From positions 682,001 to 746,000 of the forward strand of contig NZ_ANFZ01000009.1 of the NCBI RefSeq assembly GCF_000331245.1: 64,000 bases of DNA. Direction: 5' to 3'. The notes beneath the pieces are model-generated. The model was not told the origin of the DNA, ran no database searches, and saw nothing but the letters and a program-made list of their open reading frames with translations. Made by a program: the position numbers and the translations under genes. Positions 6,485 through 16,907 of this stretch are shown here, piece after piece. Source of the stretch: Blastomonas sp. AAP53 (GTDB lineage Bacteria > Pseudomonadota > Alphaproteobacteria > Sphingomonadales > Sphingomonadaceae). Positions within the stretch are counted from its first letter, which is position 1; the number at the start of each line of letters is the position of its first letter.

Positions 6485-7711
6485 TTATCCCGCTTTGTTC
6501 GCAGGTAGTGGTACGGGACTGTCCATACCGACCGCGCCACCAACGCAAAAGCGACCCCAGGCATCCATCAATTTGACACGCGCGCCCGGCTGGCTCTGCG
6601 TGCCAAGATAGGTGGTACGGCGATAGGCAGCCTGCACTGCATCGGGCGTCTTGTGAGCCAGCGCCGCCTCCACCACGGGATCGGGAAAACCTTCGTTCGC
6701 CGCCCAATCAGTAAACGTGGAGCGAAAACCATGAACGTGGAACGGCTCTCTCATGTCGCGCAGCACTTTTAGCAACGTCATGTCGGACATCGGCTTGCCT
6801 GCCAGACCGGGAAAAACAACATCGGTACCCGGAAGCCGGAGAGCATTCGCCTTTGCCAACACCAACTGCGCCGCTTCGGAGATGGGAACCATGTGTGCCT
6901 TGCCCCGCTTCATGTGATCAGCAGGAATGGCCCACAGGCGGCTTTCAAGATCAAACTCGGCCCATGTTGCCAGCCGGACCTCCTGGCTGCGGACGCCGGT
7001 AAGGATAAGCAGCTCAAGCGCCAAACGCCCATAGGATGGCTTTCGCCGCAAAGCGGTAATGAAAGCGGGCAAAGCAACATAGGGCATTGCTTTGCGATTC
7101 TCTTGTGACTTTAATTGCCGGGGTAAGCCGCGCCCTGCCTTAAGGCTGCCATTGCCCGAAGGTGCCTCGCTAGAGCGCCAGCCTTTGGCGTGAGCATAGT
7201 CCAGTACGGCACAAATACGGTTTCGCACTTGGCGTGCGGTTTCTGGGATCTCCTGCCAGATCGGTTTCAGCACGGCGATGGTGTCGGCGGTTGTAATTTG
7301 GCCAGTTGGTACCTCGCCCAATTTGGGGAATGCGTAATTTTCCAGGCTCGCGAGCCACTGGCGCGCATAAACGGCACTCTTCCAACCCGCCTTATTCTCT
7401 GCATGATACTGACGAGCAGCGTCGCCAAATGTCACCTTCGCTGCGGCTTCGTCTTTACGCTCCGTCACGATATCCCGCCGATCGATCTTGACCGCTTTGC
7501 GGAGCTCTGCGGATTTATGCCGGGCCTCTGCGAGCGACAGCAGCTTGGCACTGCCTAGCCCGATATCCTGGCGTTTGCCATCGCGCTGGAGCCGCAAGAG
7601 CCAGTATGCTCCGCCTCTCTTGTCCACCCTGAGGGCGAGCCCATCTCCGTCCTGGTAGGTGCCGGGATTCGACAATGCTGCCCTGATGGCAACAGCTGTG
7701 AGTTTGCCCAT
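6485..7711 (-). CDS. P4-type tyrosine recombinase (island integrase)
   Basis: A 408-residue integrase. Residues 1-90 are the DUF4102 arm-binding domain (MGKLTAVAIRAAL, DGDGLALRVDKRG); a core-binding helical domain follows, then the catalytic domain with R241 (GVRSQEVRL), H327-x-x-R330 (HGFRSTFTDWAANE), H353 (LAHKT) and the nucleophile Y363 (AAYRR). All catalytic residues are present, so it looks functional. It catalyses site-specific insertion and excision, most likely at the tRNA-Tyr gene 196 bases away. Its ATG at 7711 is preceded by GGGAG, which is part of the first copy of the repeat at 7715-7726, suggesting autoregulation by integrase binding. Confidence 0.95.
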   Translation of the reverse strand: MGKLTAVAIRAALSNPGTYQDGDGLALRVDKRGGAYWLLRLQRDGKRQDIGLGSAKLLSLAEARHKSAELRKAVKIDRRDIVTERKDEAAAKVTFGDAARQYHAENKAGWKSAVYARQWLASLENYAFPKLGEVPTGQITTADTIAVLKPIWQEIPETARQVRNRICAVLDYAHAKGWRSSEAPSGNGSLKAGRGLPRQLKSQENRKAMPYVALPAFITALRRKPSYGRLALELLILTGVRSQEVRLATWAEFDLESRLWAIPADHMKRGKAHMVPISEAAQLVLAKANALRLPGTDVVFPGLAGKPMSDMTLLKVLRDMREPFHVHGFRSTFTDWAANEGFPDPVVEAALAHKTPDAVQAAYRRTTYLGTQSQPGARVKLMDAWGRFCVGGAVGMDSPVPLPANKAG

Positions 7712-7714
7712 CGC

Positions 7715-7793
7715 TTACTCCCACACTTGGTCGCCATTTTTAGAGATTGATTGGTGTGGGAGTAAGTCGATTTACTCCCACACCCCTCCCACA
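7715..7793. repeat. Cluster of TTACTCCCACACC repeats upstream of the integrase
   Basis: TTACTCCCACAC occurs at 7715-7726. GGTGTGGGAGTAA at 7753-7765 is a perfect inverted copy of TTACTCCCACACC at 7772-7784, with a six-base loop. A degenerate CTCCCACA follows at 7786-7793. The arrangement resembles arm-type binding sites of a tyrosine integrase or excisionase sites. The hairpin could also act as a terminator-like barrier. Confidence 0.7.
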
Positions 7794-7906
7794 GTTGCGT
7801 CCGGCTGCAGTGAAACAGCACAAGACGTCATAGGCGATATCGCCAATTATACGCCTGATTTTGCGGGATTTCTAGGGATTTCAGCAACCCCCCTCAGAGG
7901 GGAGGG

Positions 7907-7992
7907 TGGTGGACAGGGCTGGATTCGAACCAGCGTACGCTCTCGCGGGCAGATTTACAGTCTGCTGCCATTAACCACTCGGCCACCTGTCC
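7907..7992 (-). tRNA. tRNA-Tyr (anticodon GTA)
   Basis: The minus strand folds as a class II tRNA. GGACAGG (7992 down) pairs with CCTGTCC, the anticodon loop reads CTGTAAA with anticodon GTA, a long variable arm follows, and the T arm is GCTGG-TTCGAAT-CCAGC. The 3' CCA is encoded (7907-7909). The gene is complete. Its 3' end faces the island, as is typical where an integrase uses the tRNA 3' half as attachment site. A short CCCCTC/GAGGGG hairpin just downstream (about 7889-7902) may end transcription. Confidence 0.97.
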
Positions 7993-8150
7993 ACACATTC
8001 AAACCCTGTGCGTTGGCCCCTTGGAAGGGGCCGTTCTTGCCGAGAGGCGGTCCCTTGAACAATTCGCGCTTGCCTGTCAATGGCGAGAGGACGAAAAGCG
8101 AAAGCTAATCCCCCTGGCGACCCGTTCGCCCATGAAAGATACGATAGACG

Positions 8151-8915
8151 ATGGCAAAACGCGGCGCACGCAACCGGAACCGCAAGGCTGGACTGGAAGG
8201 CGGCAAGCTGCCGCGATTCTGGGGCACTCATGCGGTCGAGGCCGCATTCAACAATCCCGAGCGGCAGATTCGCTGGATTCGCGGGACCCGCGAGGCACTG
8301 GCGCAATTCGAATTGCCTGACGGCGTGCCGGTCGAGTTCGCCGATGTCGCCGATCTTGCCCGGCTGGTGGCGCGCGATGCGCCGCACCAGGGCGTCGTCA
8401 TCGAAGTCGAGCCGCTGGAGGACATGCTGCTGGGCGATGTGCTCTCCGGCGATCCGCTGCGCCCGATCGTGGTGCTTGATCAGGTGACCGACCCGCACAA
8501 TGTCGGCGCGATCTTCCGCTCCGCTGCAGCCTTCGATGCCGCAGCGATCGTCACGCAGGACCGGCACGCGCCGCCCGAATCGGGTACCGTGGCCAAGGCC
8601 GCCTCGGGCGCGCTCGAAGTCGTGCCCTGGGTGCGCGTAGTGAACCTGTCGCGCGCGCTTGAGGAAATCGCAGAGGCCGGATACTGGCGCATCGGGCTCG
8701 ACGGCGATGCCAGCGACACGCTGGGCCAAGCCCTGGGCTCGGGTCCGATCGCGCTGGTCCTGGGCGCCGAAGGCGAAGGGCTGCGCCACAACGTCGCCGG
8801 GCATTGCGATGTGCTTGCCCGCCTGCCAATCAGCAGCGCCATGGAGAGCCTCAACGTCTCGAACGCGGCAGCGATCTCGCTCTACGCGATCCGGATGGAC
8901 CGGGGCGAAGGCTGA
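8151..8915 (+). CDS. rlmB: 23S rRNA 2'-O-ribose methyltransferase (SpoU/TrmH family, RlmB-like)
   Basis: A 254-residue SPOUT methyltransferase. After a basic N-terminus and a substrate-binding domain (about 22-100), the knotted catalytic domain shows motif 1 DPHNVGAIFRSAAAF (N117), motif 2 LVLGAEGEGLR (203-212) and motif 3 ISSAMESLNVSNAAAISLY (227-245). Length and motifs fit RlmB, which methylates G2251 in the 23S rRNA P loop using S-adenosylmethionine, but other TrmH-family rRNA methyltransferases cannot be ruled out. It marks the first core gene beyond the island. The stop overlaps the next start by one base (TGATG). Confidence 0.9.
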   Translation: MAKRGARNRNRKAGLEGGKLPRFWGTHAVEAAFNNPERQIRWIRGTREALAQFELPDGVPVEFADVADLARLVARDAPHQGVVIEVEPLEDMLLGDVLSGDPLRPIVVLDQVTDPHNVGAIFRSAAAFDAAAIVTQDRHAPPESGTVAKAASGALEVVPWVRVVNLSRALEEIAEAGYWRIGLDGDASDTLGQALGSGPIALVLGAEGEGLRHNVAGHCDVLARLPISSAMESLNVSNAAAISLYAIRMDRGEG

Positions 8916-9871
8916 TGCAGCGCGGGGGGGCAGGTGCAGCACGGATCATGGCGGTGGCAGCGGCAGCGATGATGCTGGCCGGCTGCCTGCTGTCGCCAGG
9001 CAAGTTCACTGCCGACATGACCGTGATGCGCGGTGGCGGCTTCGCCTTTTCCTATCAGGGCGAAATTCACCTGCTGGGTCTCTCGCGCCTGGTCGCGATG
9101 GGCGCCGCGCTCGACAGCAAGGACAGTACCTTTACCCCCAGCCCCTGTTATGGCGAACCCGCCGAGGTCGATGCCGCAGTGCTCAAGACCGCGCTGCTGC
9201 AGGATGAGGAAGGCTGGGCCGAAGACGCGCTGGAGCGCGAATGCACCACTGCCGAAATCGCCAGCCAGAAAGAGCTTTGGGAAGACCAGCGCACCGCCAA
9301 GAAGGCGGAAGACGCGCGCAATATCGAACTTTTCAAGGCGCTGCTGGGGGGCATCGATCCCACCTCGCCCGATGCGATCGACGAGTTCATCGTCCGTCTC
9401 AAGAAGCAGAAGGGCTGGCGCGAAGTCGTCCACAAGGGCGACGGGCTGTTCATGATCGATTACGCGGTCTCGGGCCGGATCGACCAGGACTTTACCTTTC
9501 CGGTGATCGAGAAGGTTCAAGGCATCACCCCCTTCATCGTCGCGACGGCGCGCGCGAACAACGCGGTGCGCATCGAAGCTCCGGCGTTTGCGGGGGGAGG
9601 AAACCAGAGCGGTTTCCTCAATGGCAGCATGGGCGGCTTCTTGCCCATCATCCAGGCGCTGGGCGCTGCAGGCGATAGTGAAGAAGGCAAGCTGTTTGCT
9701 AGCCTGCCCAAGCCCGAAGGCACCTTCACGCTTCGCACCGATGGCGAAATTCTGACCAACAATACCGAGGATGGCCCCGCAGCAGCGGGCGGGATGCGGG
9801 TGCTGGAATGGAAGATCAACGCGCGCCGCGACCGGGCGCCCGAAGCTCTTGTCATGCTGACCGCCGACTGA
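8915..9871 (+). CDS. Lipoprotein of unknown function, paralogue 1
   Basis: A 318-residue protein with a hydrophobic signal and lipobox LAGC at about residue 24, so it is probably anchored to a membrane after cleavage. The mature N-terminus LLSPGKF and the C-terminal blocks PEGTFTLRTDGEILTNNTED and LEWKINARRDRAPEAL are shared with the following gene, showing tandem duplication. The middle section (residues about 55-135) is specific to this copy. No domain is recognised. The start at 8915 overlaps the rlmB stop; ATG 8948 is an alternative that keeps the lipobox. It is co-directional with rlmB. Confidence 0.8.
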   Translation: MQRGGAGAARIMAVAAAAMMLAGCLLSPGKFTADMTVMRGGGFAFSYQGEIHLLGLSRLVAMGAALDSKDSTFTPSPCYGEPAEVDAAVLKTALLQDEEGWAEDALERECTTAEIASQKELWEDQRTAKKAEDARNIELFKALLGGIDPTSPDAIDEFIVRLKKQKGWREVVHKGDGLFMIDYAVSGRIDQDFTFPVIEKVQGITPFIVATARANNAVRIEAPAFAGGGNQSGFLNGSMGGFLPIIQALGAAGDSEEGKLFASLPKPEGTFTLRTDGEILTNNTEDGPAAAGGMRVLEWKINARRDRAPEALVMLTAD

Positions 9872-9927
9872 TCCGAGCCACATCACCCCATGTCCATCAC
9901 AGGGTCGCGCCTGAAAGGACCGTACAG

Positions 9928-10731
9928 ATGAAAATGTTTCGCCTGATAGCTGCGCTGTCTGCACCGCTGCTGCTGACCGGCTGCCTGCTCTCACCTGGCA
10001 AGTTTGCGTCTTCGCTCGATCTCAAGCGCGATGGCAGCTTTGCCTTTACCTATGTCGGCGAAATCGTGGTGACGGACCTGGCACCCCCAGCGGCGGAGTT
10101 TTCCGCCAGCCCCTGCTATGACGACAACAGCGACGAACGCGAATGCTCGTCCGAAGAGCTGGTCCGGCAGCGCAAGGACTTCGACGAATCGCAAGCCGCC
10201 AGCAAGGGCGAAGCCGGAATGCTGAGCAGCGCGATGGGCGGCGGAAAGGGCGGTCTGGGCAGCGACGAGGGCATCAACGAGCTCATCGAGCAGCTCAAGA
10301 AGCAGGAGGGCTGGAAAAAGGTCAGCTATCGCGGCAATCGCATCATCGATGTCGAATATGCCATCAGCGGTCAGATGGCGCACGGCTTTGCGTTTCCGCT
10401 GGTCGATGGCGGCGCGGCGATCATGCCGTTCGTCACGCTGATCAAGCGCAAGGATGGCAGCATCAAGGTCTCGGCTCCGGCTTATTCGGGCAGTGGTGCA
10501 GGCGGAGAGATGGCCAGCCTCGGCGCGATGGCAGCTGCAAGCGGGTCGGGCGACAAGGCACCGCAGCCCAAGCCCGAAGGTACTTTCACCCTCACCACCG
10601 ATGGCCGCATTCTCACCAACAACACCGAGGATGGCCCGGCGGTAGCCGCTGGTGTCTCGACTCTCAAATGGGTGGTCAACAGCCGGCTGGACAAGGGCCC
10701 CGAAGCGCTGATCGGACTTGTCGGCGAATAG
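9928..10731 (+). CDS. Lipoprotein of unknown function, paralogue 2
   Basis: A 267-residue lipoprotein with signal MKMFRLIAALSAPLLLTGC (lipid-modified Cys19) followed by LLSPGKF, as in the preceding gene. Shared C-terminal elements include PKPEGTFTLTTDGRILTNN and the ALIGL end. A conserved motif in both is the AISGxxxxxFxFP beta region (AISGQMAHGFAFP). The AAAGGA site nine bases upstream fixes the start at 9928. The 56-base gap after paralogue 1 suggests co-transcription. Role unknown; an envelope location is inferred from the lipobox. Confidence 0.8.
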   Translation: MKMFRLIAALSAPLLLTGCLLSPGKFASSLDLKRDGSFAFTYVGEIVVTDLAPPAAEFSASPCYDDNSDERECSSEELVRQRKDFDESQAASKGEAGMLSSAMGGGKGGLGSDEGINELIEQLKKQEGWKKVSYRGNRIIDVEYAISGQMAHGFAFPLVDGGAAIMPFVTLIKRKDGSIKVSAPAYSGSGAGGEMASLGAMAAASGSGDKAPQPKPEGTFTLTTDGRILTNNTEDGPAVAAGVSTLKWVVNSRLDKGPEALIGLVGE

Positions 10732-10753
10732 GGGCTGGGCTAGCGGTCGGCGC

Positions 10754-11386
10754 ATGAGCAGACCGCGCAACCTGACCAAGGCACTGTTGGTGCTAGCCAT
10801 ACTGGCGACGGGCGGGTGCATAGAGCGACCCGACGAGGAGCTGCTCCGCCCGCCGCCAGAGATTGCCAAGGCATTGGGCAGGCTTGGGTCGCAAACCGTC
10901 CAATCGTCGCGCCAGCTTGCCACCCAGGCGCGCAATGGGTCGGAACAGCTGGTCCGGCGATCTTCGCGGCTGACGGGCCCCGTTCTCGCGCAGGCCATCC
11001 GTCACGCAGAGGCGCAGGCCTCGCGTGCTGGACCCAGGCCTGTTCCCGAAGACATGGCGAGGATCCTGAGGCCGTATTTCGCACCGGACCTGCTGGCGTC
11101 CGTGCGCTGGACAATCGGGACCGGACGGGTCGACCTGGGAACGTTGCTCACCGAGCAATACATGGAGGAAGGCGCCGTCGCGCTGAACCGGCAGGTCGTT
11201 TTCTCCAGCGAACGGCTGACCGGCAATGTGTGGATCTGGGCGCACGAACTGGCGCATGTCGAGCAGTACCGGCGTATGGGCATCAACCGTTTCGCTGCAG
11301 CCTATATCGCCGACTGGCGCGCCATCGAGCGCGAGGCGACCAACCGGGCGAACGCGGTCACCGCAGCGATCCGCAAGGCGGGCTAA
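10754..11386 (+). CDS. Lipoprotein with zincin motif, DUF4157-like
   Basis: A 210-residue protein with a signal and lipobox LATGGC (Cys22). The C-terminal half contains RQVVFSSERLTGNVWIWAHE then LAHVEQYRRMGINRFA; HELAH at 164-168 with the aromatic-rich flank resembles the DUF4157 zinc-peptidase-like domain. Whether it is an active peptidase is unknown, although both histidines and the glutamate are present. Start at ATG 10754 is preferred over a TTG at 10718, which would overlap the previous gene and hide the signal peptide. The last gene of a run rlmB-lipoprotein-lipoprotein-zincin, ended by a strong terminator. Confidence 0.75.
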   Translation: MSRPRNLTKALLVLAILATGGCIERPDEELLRPPPEIAKALGRLGSQTVQSSRQLATQARNGSEQLVRRSSRLTGPVLAQAIRHAEAQASRAGPRPVPEDMARILRPYFAPDLLASVRWTIGTGRVDLGTLLTEQYMEEGAVALNRQVVFSSERLTGNVWIWAHELAHVEQYRRMGINRFAAAYIADWRAIEREATNRANAVTAAIRKAG

Positions 11387-11396
11387 CCCCGGACTC

Positions 11397-11426
11397 AAAA
11401 AGGCGGCACGTTGGGTGCCGCCTTTT
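11397..11426. terminator. Bidirectional rho-independent terminator
   Basis: AAAAGGCGGCAC (11398-11409) pairs with GTGCCGCCTTTT (11415-11426) around a five-base loop. A and T runs on both sides let it end both the lipoprotein transcript and the converging hup transcript. A second hairpin, GTCCGCCCT/AGGGCAGAC at 11502-11522, lies closer to the hup stop. Confidence 0.85.
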
Positions 11427-11532
11427 CGGTATGTCTGAAAGCTATTCAACCGGGGAGGGCTGAAGGAGTTACGACCCCTGCCCGCTCAAAGCGTGCCCCA
11501 GGTCCGCCCTCAAAGGGCAGACTTGCATTCGA

Positions 11533-11805
11533 TCAGTTGACCGCATCCTTCAGGCCCTTGCCGGCCTTGAACTTGGGCTGGGTCGACGCCTTGATTTCCA
11601 TCTTTTCACCCGTGCGCGGATTGCGTCCGGTGGATGCCTTGCGCTTGCTGACCGAAAACGTACCAAAGCCGACGAGGCGAACTTCGCTGCCCTTGGCGAG
11701 CGCACCACTGATGGAATCGAACACGGCTTCCACTGCCTTGCTGGCATCCGCCTTGGTAATACCGGCCTGTTCAGAAACAGCCGAAATGAGATCATTCTTG
11801 TTCAT
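11533..11805 (-). CDS. hup: DNA-binding protein HU
   Basis: A 90-residue HU protein beginning MNKNDLISAVSEQAGITKAD, with the GFGTFSVSKRKASTGRNPRT DNA-clamp arm (GRNPRTG, about 61-67) and the ending KFKAGKGLKD. HU bends and compacts DNA as a dimer. Length and motifs are those of the bacterial HU family; no histidine or extra domain is seen. It lies downstream of lon in the same direction, the usual lon-hup order, with a 187-base gap that carries its own likely promoter. Confidence 0.97.
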   Translation of the reverse strand: MNKNDLISAVSEQAGITKADASKAVEAVFDSISGALAKGSEVRLVGFGTFSVSKRKASTGRNPRTGEKMEIKASTQPKFKAGKGLKDAVN

Positions 11806-11863
11806 GCCGTGGGAACCCCCTGATTATTGTTGAACCTTGCTGAATCGCGGCTTTGAGGGGGTT

Positions 11864-11893
11864 GAGTTAGAACCAGAACTTTCCGGCTGTCAA
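11864..11893 (-). promoter_or_regulatory. Likely promoter of hup
   Basis: On the minus strand TTGACA (11888-11893) and TAACTC (11864-11869) are 18 bases apart, with the hup ATG about 60 bases downstream. The perfect -35 box and position in the lon-hup gap support it; the -10 box is weak. Confidence 0.45.
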
Positions 11894-11992
11894 AGGGAAA
11901 GGCGCGCATTTCCGGGCGTTTTATCGCAATTTTACCGTAATGCGCGCCTTGCCGGACGCTTTGTTGACGATGCTGCGATGCACCATCGCGGA

Positions 11993-14389
<2,397 letters not shown>

Positions 14390-14454
14390 GGTCAATTCGG
14401 TTCAATCCATCTGGAGGTCAGGCCACCGGTCGCCCGGCAGCATTTCACCGGCCT

Positions 14455-14483
14455 ATATGGTTGCCGGGTCTATCCACGACAAG
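14455..14483 (-). promoter_or_regulatory. Heat-shock-like (RpoH-type) promoter of lon
   Basis: CTTGTC (14478-14483) and CCATAT (14455-14460) are separated by 17 bases on the minus strand, close to the alphaproteobacterial RpoH pattern CTTG-N17/18-CYTATNT (counted from CTTG plus two bases). The same boxes and spacing occur before hslV (30352-30380), another classic heat-shock gene. Confidence 0.5.
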
Positions 14484-14512
14484 CGATCCTGCACCTGCGC
14501 AGGTTAACGCAT

Positions 14513-14848
14513 TCAGAACGGAAGCTTGAATCCGGCAGGCAAGGGCATGCCCTGCGCCATCTTGCTCATCTCCTGCTCGCTGGCGCGATCAGCCTTGGTG
14601 CGCGCATCGTTAAAGGCTGCGGCGATCAGGTCTTCGAGCATCTGCTTGTCGGCAGGAACCATCAGGCTGTCGTCGATCGACACGCCCAGAATGCGGCCTT
14701 TGGCGGTCGCGCGGACCTTGACTAGGCCACCGCCCGCTGCGCCTTCGACCTCGATCGATTCGAGCTTGGCCTGCGCCTCGTTCATCTGGCGCTGAACGGT
14801 CTGTGCGGCTTCCTGTGCGGCAGCCATCATCTCTTCCATGCTTTTCAT
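14513..14848 (-). CDS. ybaB: YbaB/EbfC nucleoid-associated protein
   Basis: A 111-residue protein: an N-terminal helix rich in alanine and glutamine (MKSMEEMMAAAQEAAQTVQR), then the beta core VKVRATAKGRILGVSIDDSL and a C-terminal helix DKQMLEDLIAAAFNDA, ending in a flexible tail. EbfC/YbaB proteins form tweezer-like dimers that bind DNA. The ATG overlaps the dnaX stop as ATGA, so the genes are translationally coupled, the conserved dnaX-ybaB arrangement. Confidence 0.95.
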   Translation of the reverse strand: MKSMEEMMAAAQEAAQTVQRQMNEAQAKLESIEVEGAAGGGLVKVRATAKGRILGVSIDDSLMVPADKQMLEDLIAAAFNDARTKADRASEQEMSKMAQGMPLPAGFKLPF

Positions 14849-16665
14849 GCCTTGGCACTCCGTGTTGGCAGGGTTTCGTCTCCATGTGGGGAGAATTCCG
14901 CCGCAGTCCAGTCTATTTCCGCGTCAGGAAACGCAGCCTGCGTTGCCTTGACCAGCGGATGGTTCAAGATTTCGTCGCGTAGCGCTGCTTCGGCGCGCTT
15001 TTCCTCTTCGGCCAGCGTTGGCTGGGCCTCGCCCTCGCCGCGCTCGATCTGCCAGCGACGTCCGGTGATGTCCGCCAGCGCTTCACGCAGCAGCGCAACA
15101 TAATCATCGCGGCCCGTAGCGGACTGATAGATCAGCCTGTCGTCGCCCAGTTCGATCAGGCGCATGTCCGACTTGAGCTGCGCCGCGATCAGCCATTTGT
15201 TCGCATTGTCGAGCATCTCGACCAGGTCAGCAAGCGTGCGGGGCGTCGCTGGAATTGCAGCGACGGGAGCAGCGGCGGACGTGTCTGCAGACGGCGGAGC
15301 CGCCGCGATGTCCCATGGCGGCGATTCCTCGCTCGCCGGAGCCTCGGGAGCATGCGTTTCCGGCGCAGCAGGCGCAGGGGCGGACGGTGGCGGCGCATCG
15401 GCCAGGCGGCGCGCCAGCGTACCCGGATCGGGCATGGTGGCCGCATACAGCGCGCGCATCAGCGCCATCTCGCACGCCTCACGCGGGACCGGCGCACTCT
15501 CGATCTCGTCATGCCCCTTGAGCAGCAACTGCCATAGCCGGTGCAGGCTGGCATGGCCCATCTTGCCCGCCCAATCGGCCAGCGCCGCGCGGTCTTCCTC
15601 GCCATGCACCGTACGCACCCGGCCCGCGGCCTTGTGCAGCGTGATGGCATGCACCATCGCGAGCAGCCCGCGCATGACGCTCAAAGGATCGACGCCCAGA
15701 CTGTGCTGCGCATCAAGATCGGCCAGCATCGCATCGGCATCGCCCGCGATCAGATGCGCGAACAGCCTACGCATCGATCCGCGATCGGACAGACCCAGCA
15801 TGCTGCGGACCTGTGCGGCCTGCACCGATGCTCCGCCCTCGGCCGAACCGTCGCCGCCCAGATCGGAATGCGCGATGGCCTGATCCAGGATCGAGAGGCC
15901 ATCACGCACCGATCCTTCGGCGGCATCGGCGATCATCGCCAGTGCATCAGGCTCGGCCTCGACCGATTCCTTGACGCAGATCTCGGCAAAATGGCTGGCC
16001 AGAAGTTCGGACGGGATGCGTTTCAGGTCGAACCGCTGGCAGCGCGACAACACCGTGATCGGCACCTTGTTCACTTCCGTGGTTGCAAACAGGAACTTCA
16101 CATGCGGCGGCGGTTCCTCCAGCGTCTTGAGCAAGCCGTTCCATGCCTGTTTCGAGAGCATGTGCGCTTCATCGATGATGTACATCTTGTAGCGCGCCGA
16201 TACGGCGGCATAGCGCACCGCCTCGGTTATCTCGCGAACGTCGTCGATGCCGGTGTGGCTCGCGGCGTCCATCTCGATGATGTCGATATGGCGGCCCTCG
16301 GCGATGGCGATGCACGGTTCGCACACGCCGCACGGCGCGATCGTCGGCCCGCCCTGCCCGTCGGGCCCGATGCAGTTCAGCGCCTTGGCGATCAGCCGCG
16401 CGGTCGAGGTCTTGCCCACCCCGCGCACGCCGGTCATTAAAAAAGCATGAGCCAGCCGTTCGCGCCGGATGGCATTGCCCAGGGTCTGGACCATGGCATC
16501 CTGACCGATAAGCTCGGCAAAGGTCTGAGGGCGGTATTTGCGCGCCAGCACTCGATAGGCCTGGCCGCTGGCAGCGGCGGGCGCCGGGGGCGACGGCAGA
16601 TCAAGCCCGAGACCAGGCATGTCGCTCTCGTCGCTCTGAATGTCGTGGGGCGGGGAATCGTCCAT
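14845..16665 (-). CDS. dnaX: DNA polymerase III subunit gamma/tau
   Basis: A 606-residue clamp-loader subunit. Walker A GVRGVGKTS at 79-87, zinc-binding cysteines C98, C112, C115 and C118, DEAH at 165-168 and the arginine-finger segment TVLSRCQRFDLKRI fit the family. A proline/alanine-rich linker (about 415-475) and a C-terminal tau-type domain follow. It loads the beta clamp and couples polymerase to helicase. A 35-residue leader precedes the usual start region. I saw no obvious A- or T-run slippage site for a shorter gamma form, but did not check systematically. SRP RNA lies just upstream. Confidence 0.97.
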   Translation of the reverse strand: MDDSPPHDIQSDESDMPGLGLDLPSPPAPAAASGQAYRVLARKYRPQTFAELIGQDAMVQTLGNAIRRERLAHAFLMTGVRGVGKTSTARLIAKALNCIGPDGQGGPTIAPCGVCEPCIAIAEGRHIDIIEMDAASHTGIDDVREITEAVRYAAVSARYKMYIIDEAHMLSKQAWNGLLKTLEEPPPHVKFLFATTEVNKVPITVLSRCQRFDLKRIPSELLASHFAEICVKESVEAEPDALAMIADAAEGSVRDGLSILDQAIAHSDLGGDGSAEGGASVQAAQVRSMLGLSDRGSMRRLFAHLIAGDADAMLADLDAQHSLGVDPLSVMRGLLAMVHAITLHKAAGRVRTVHGEEDRAALADWAGKMGHASLHRLWQLLLKGHDEIESAPVPREACEMALMRALYAATMPDPGTLARRLADAPPPSAPAPAAPETHAPEAPASEESPPWDIAAAPPSADTSAAAPVAAIPATPRTLADLVEMLDNANKWLIAAQLKSDMRLIELGDDRLIYQSATGRDDYVALLREALADITGRRWQIERGEGEAQPTLAEEEKRAEAALRDEILNHPLVKATQAAFPDAEIDWTAAEFSPHGDETLPTRSAKA

Positions 16666-16759
16666 GCAAATGTGATTAGCCGCAGGCGCGCACAGATGGA
16701 AACGAAACTGCCTGCCTGTTCAAAACAGGCCGGTGCGCGGCGGGTGACAGAATGGAGGT

Positions 16760-16852
16760 GGTAGGAGCCGGACGACCCGCGGCGAAAATCGTTATGGCTG
16801 CTTCCTTCCGGACCTGACCAGATTGGCGACGGCTACGTCCGCCCGACTCCCG
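16760..16852 (-). ncRNA. ffs: Small bacterial signal recognition particle RNA (4.5S)
   Basis: The minus strand contains the universally conserved SRP RNA apical core, CAGGTCAGGTCCGG followed by AAGGAAGCAGCC. Flanking arms GGAGTCGGGCGGACG on the 5' side and CGTCCGGCTCC on the 3' side pair to close the helix, giving a molecule of about 90-100 nucleotides. The exact ends are estimated. It binds Ffh and targets membrane proteins to the translocon. The position between bla and dnaX, in the same direction, is common for the dnaX neighbourhood. Confidence 0.9.
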
Positions 16853-16907
16853 CTGCGCATATGGCGACAAGTTTCGCGGAAAGCAAGAACCGCTGAACAG
16901 TGCTCGA

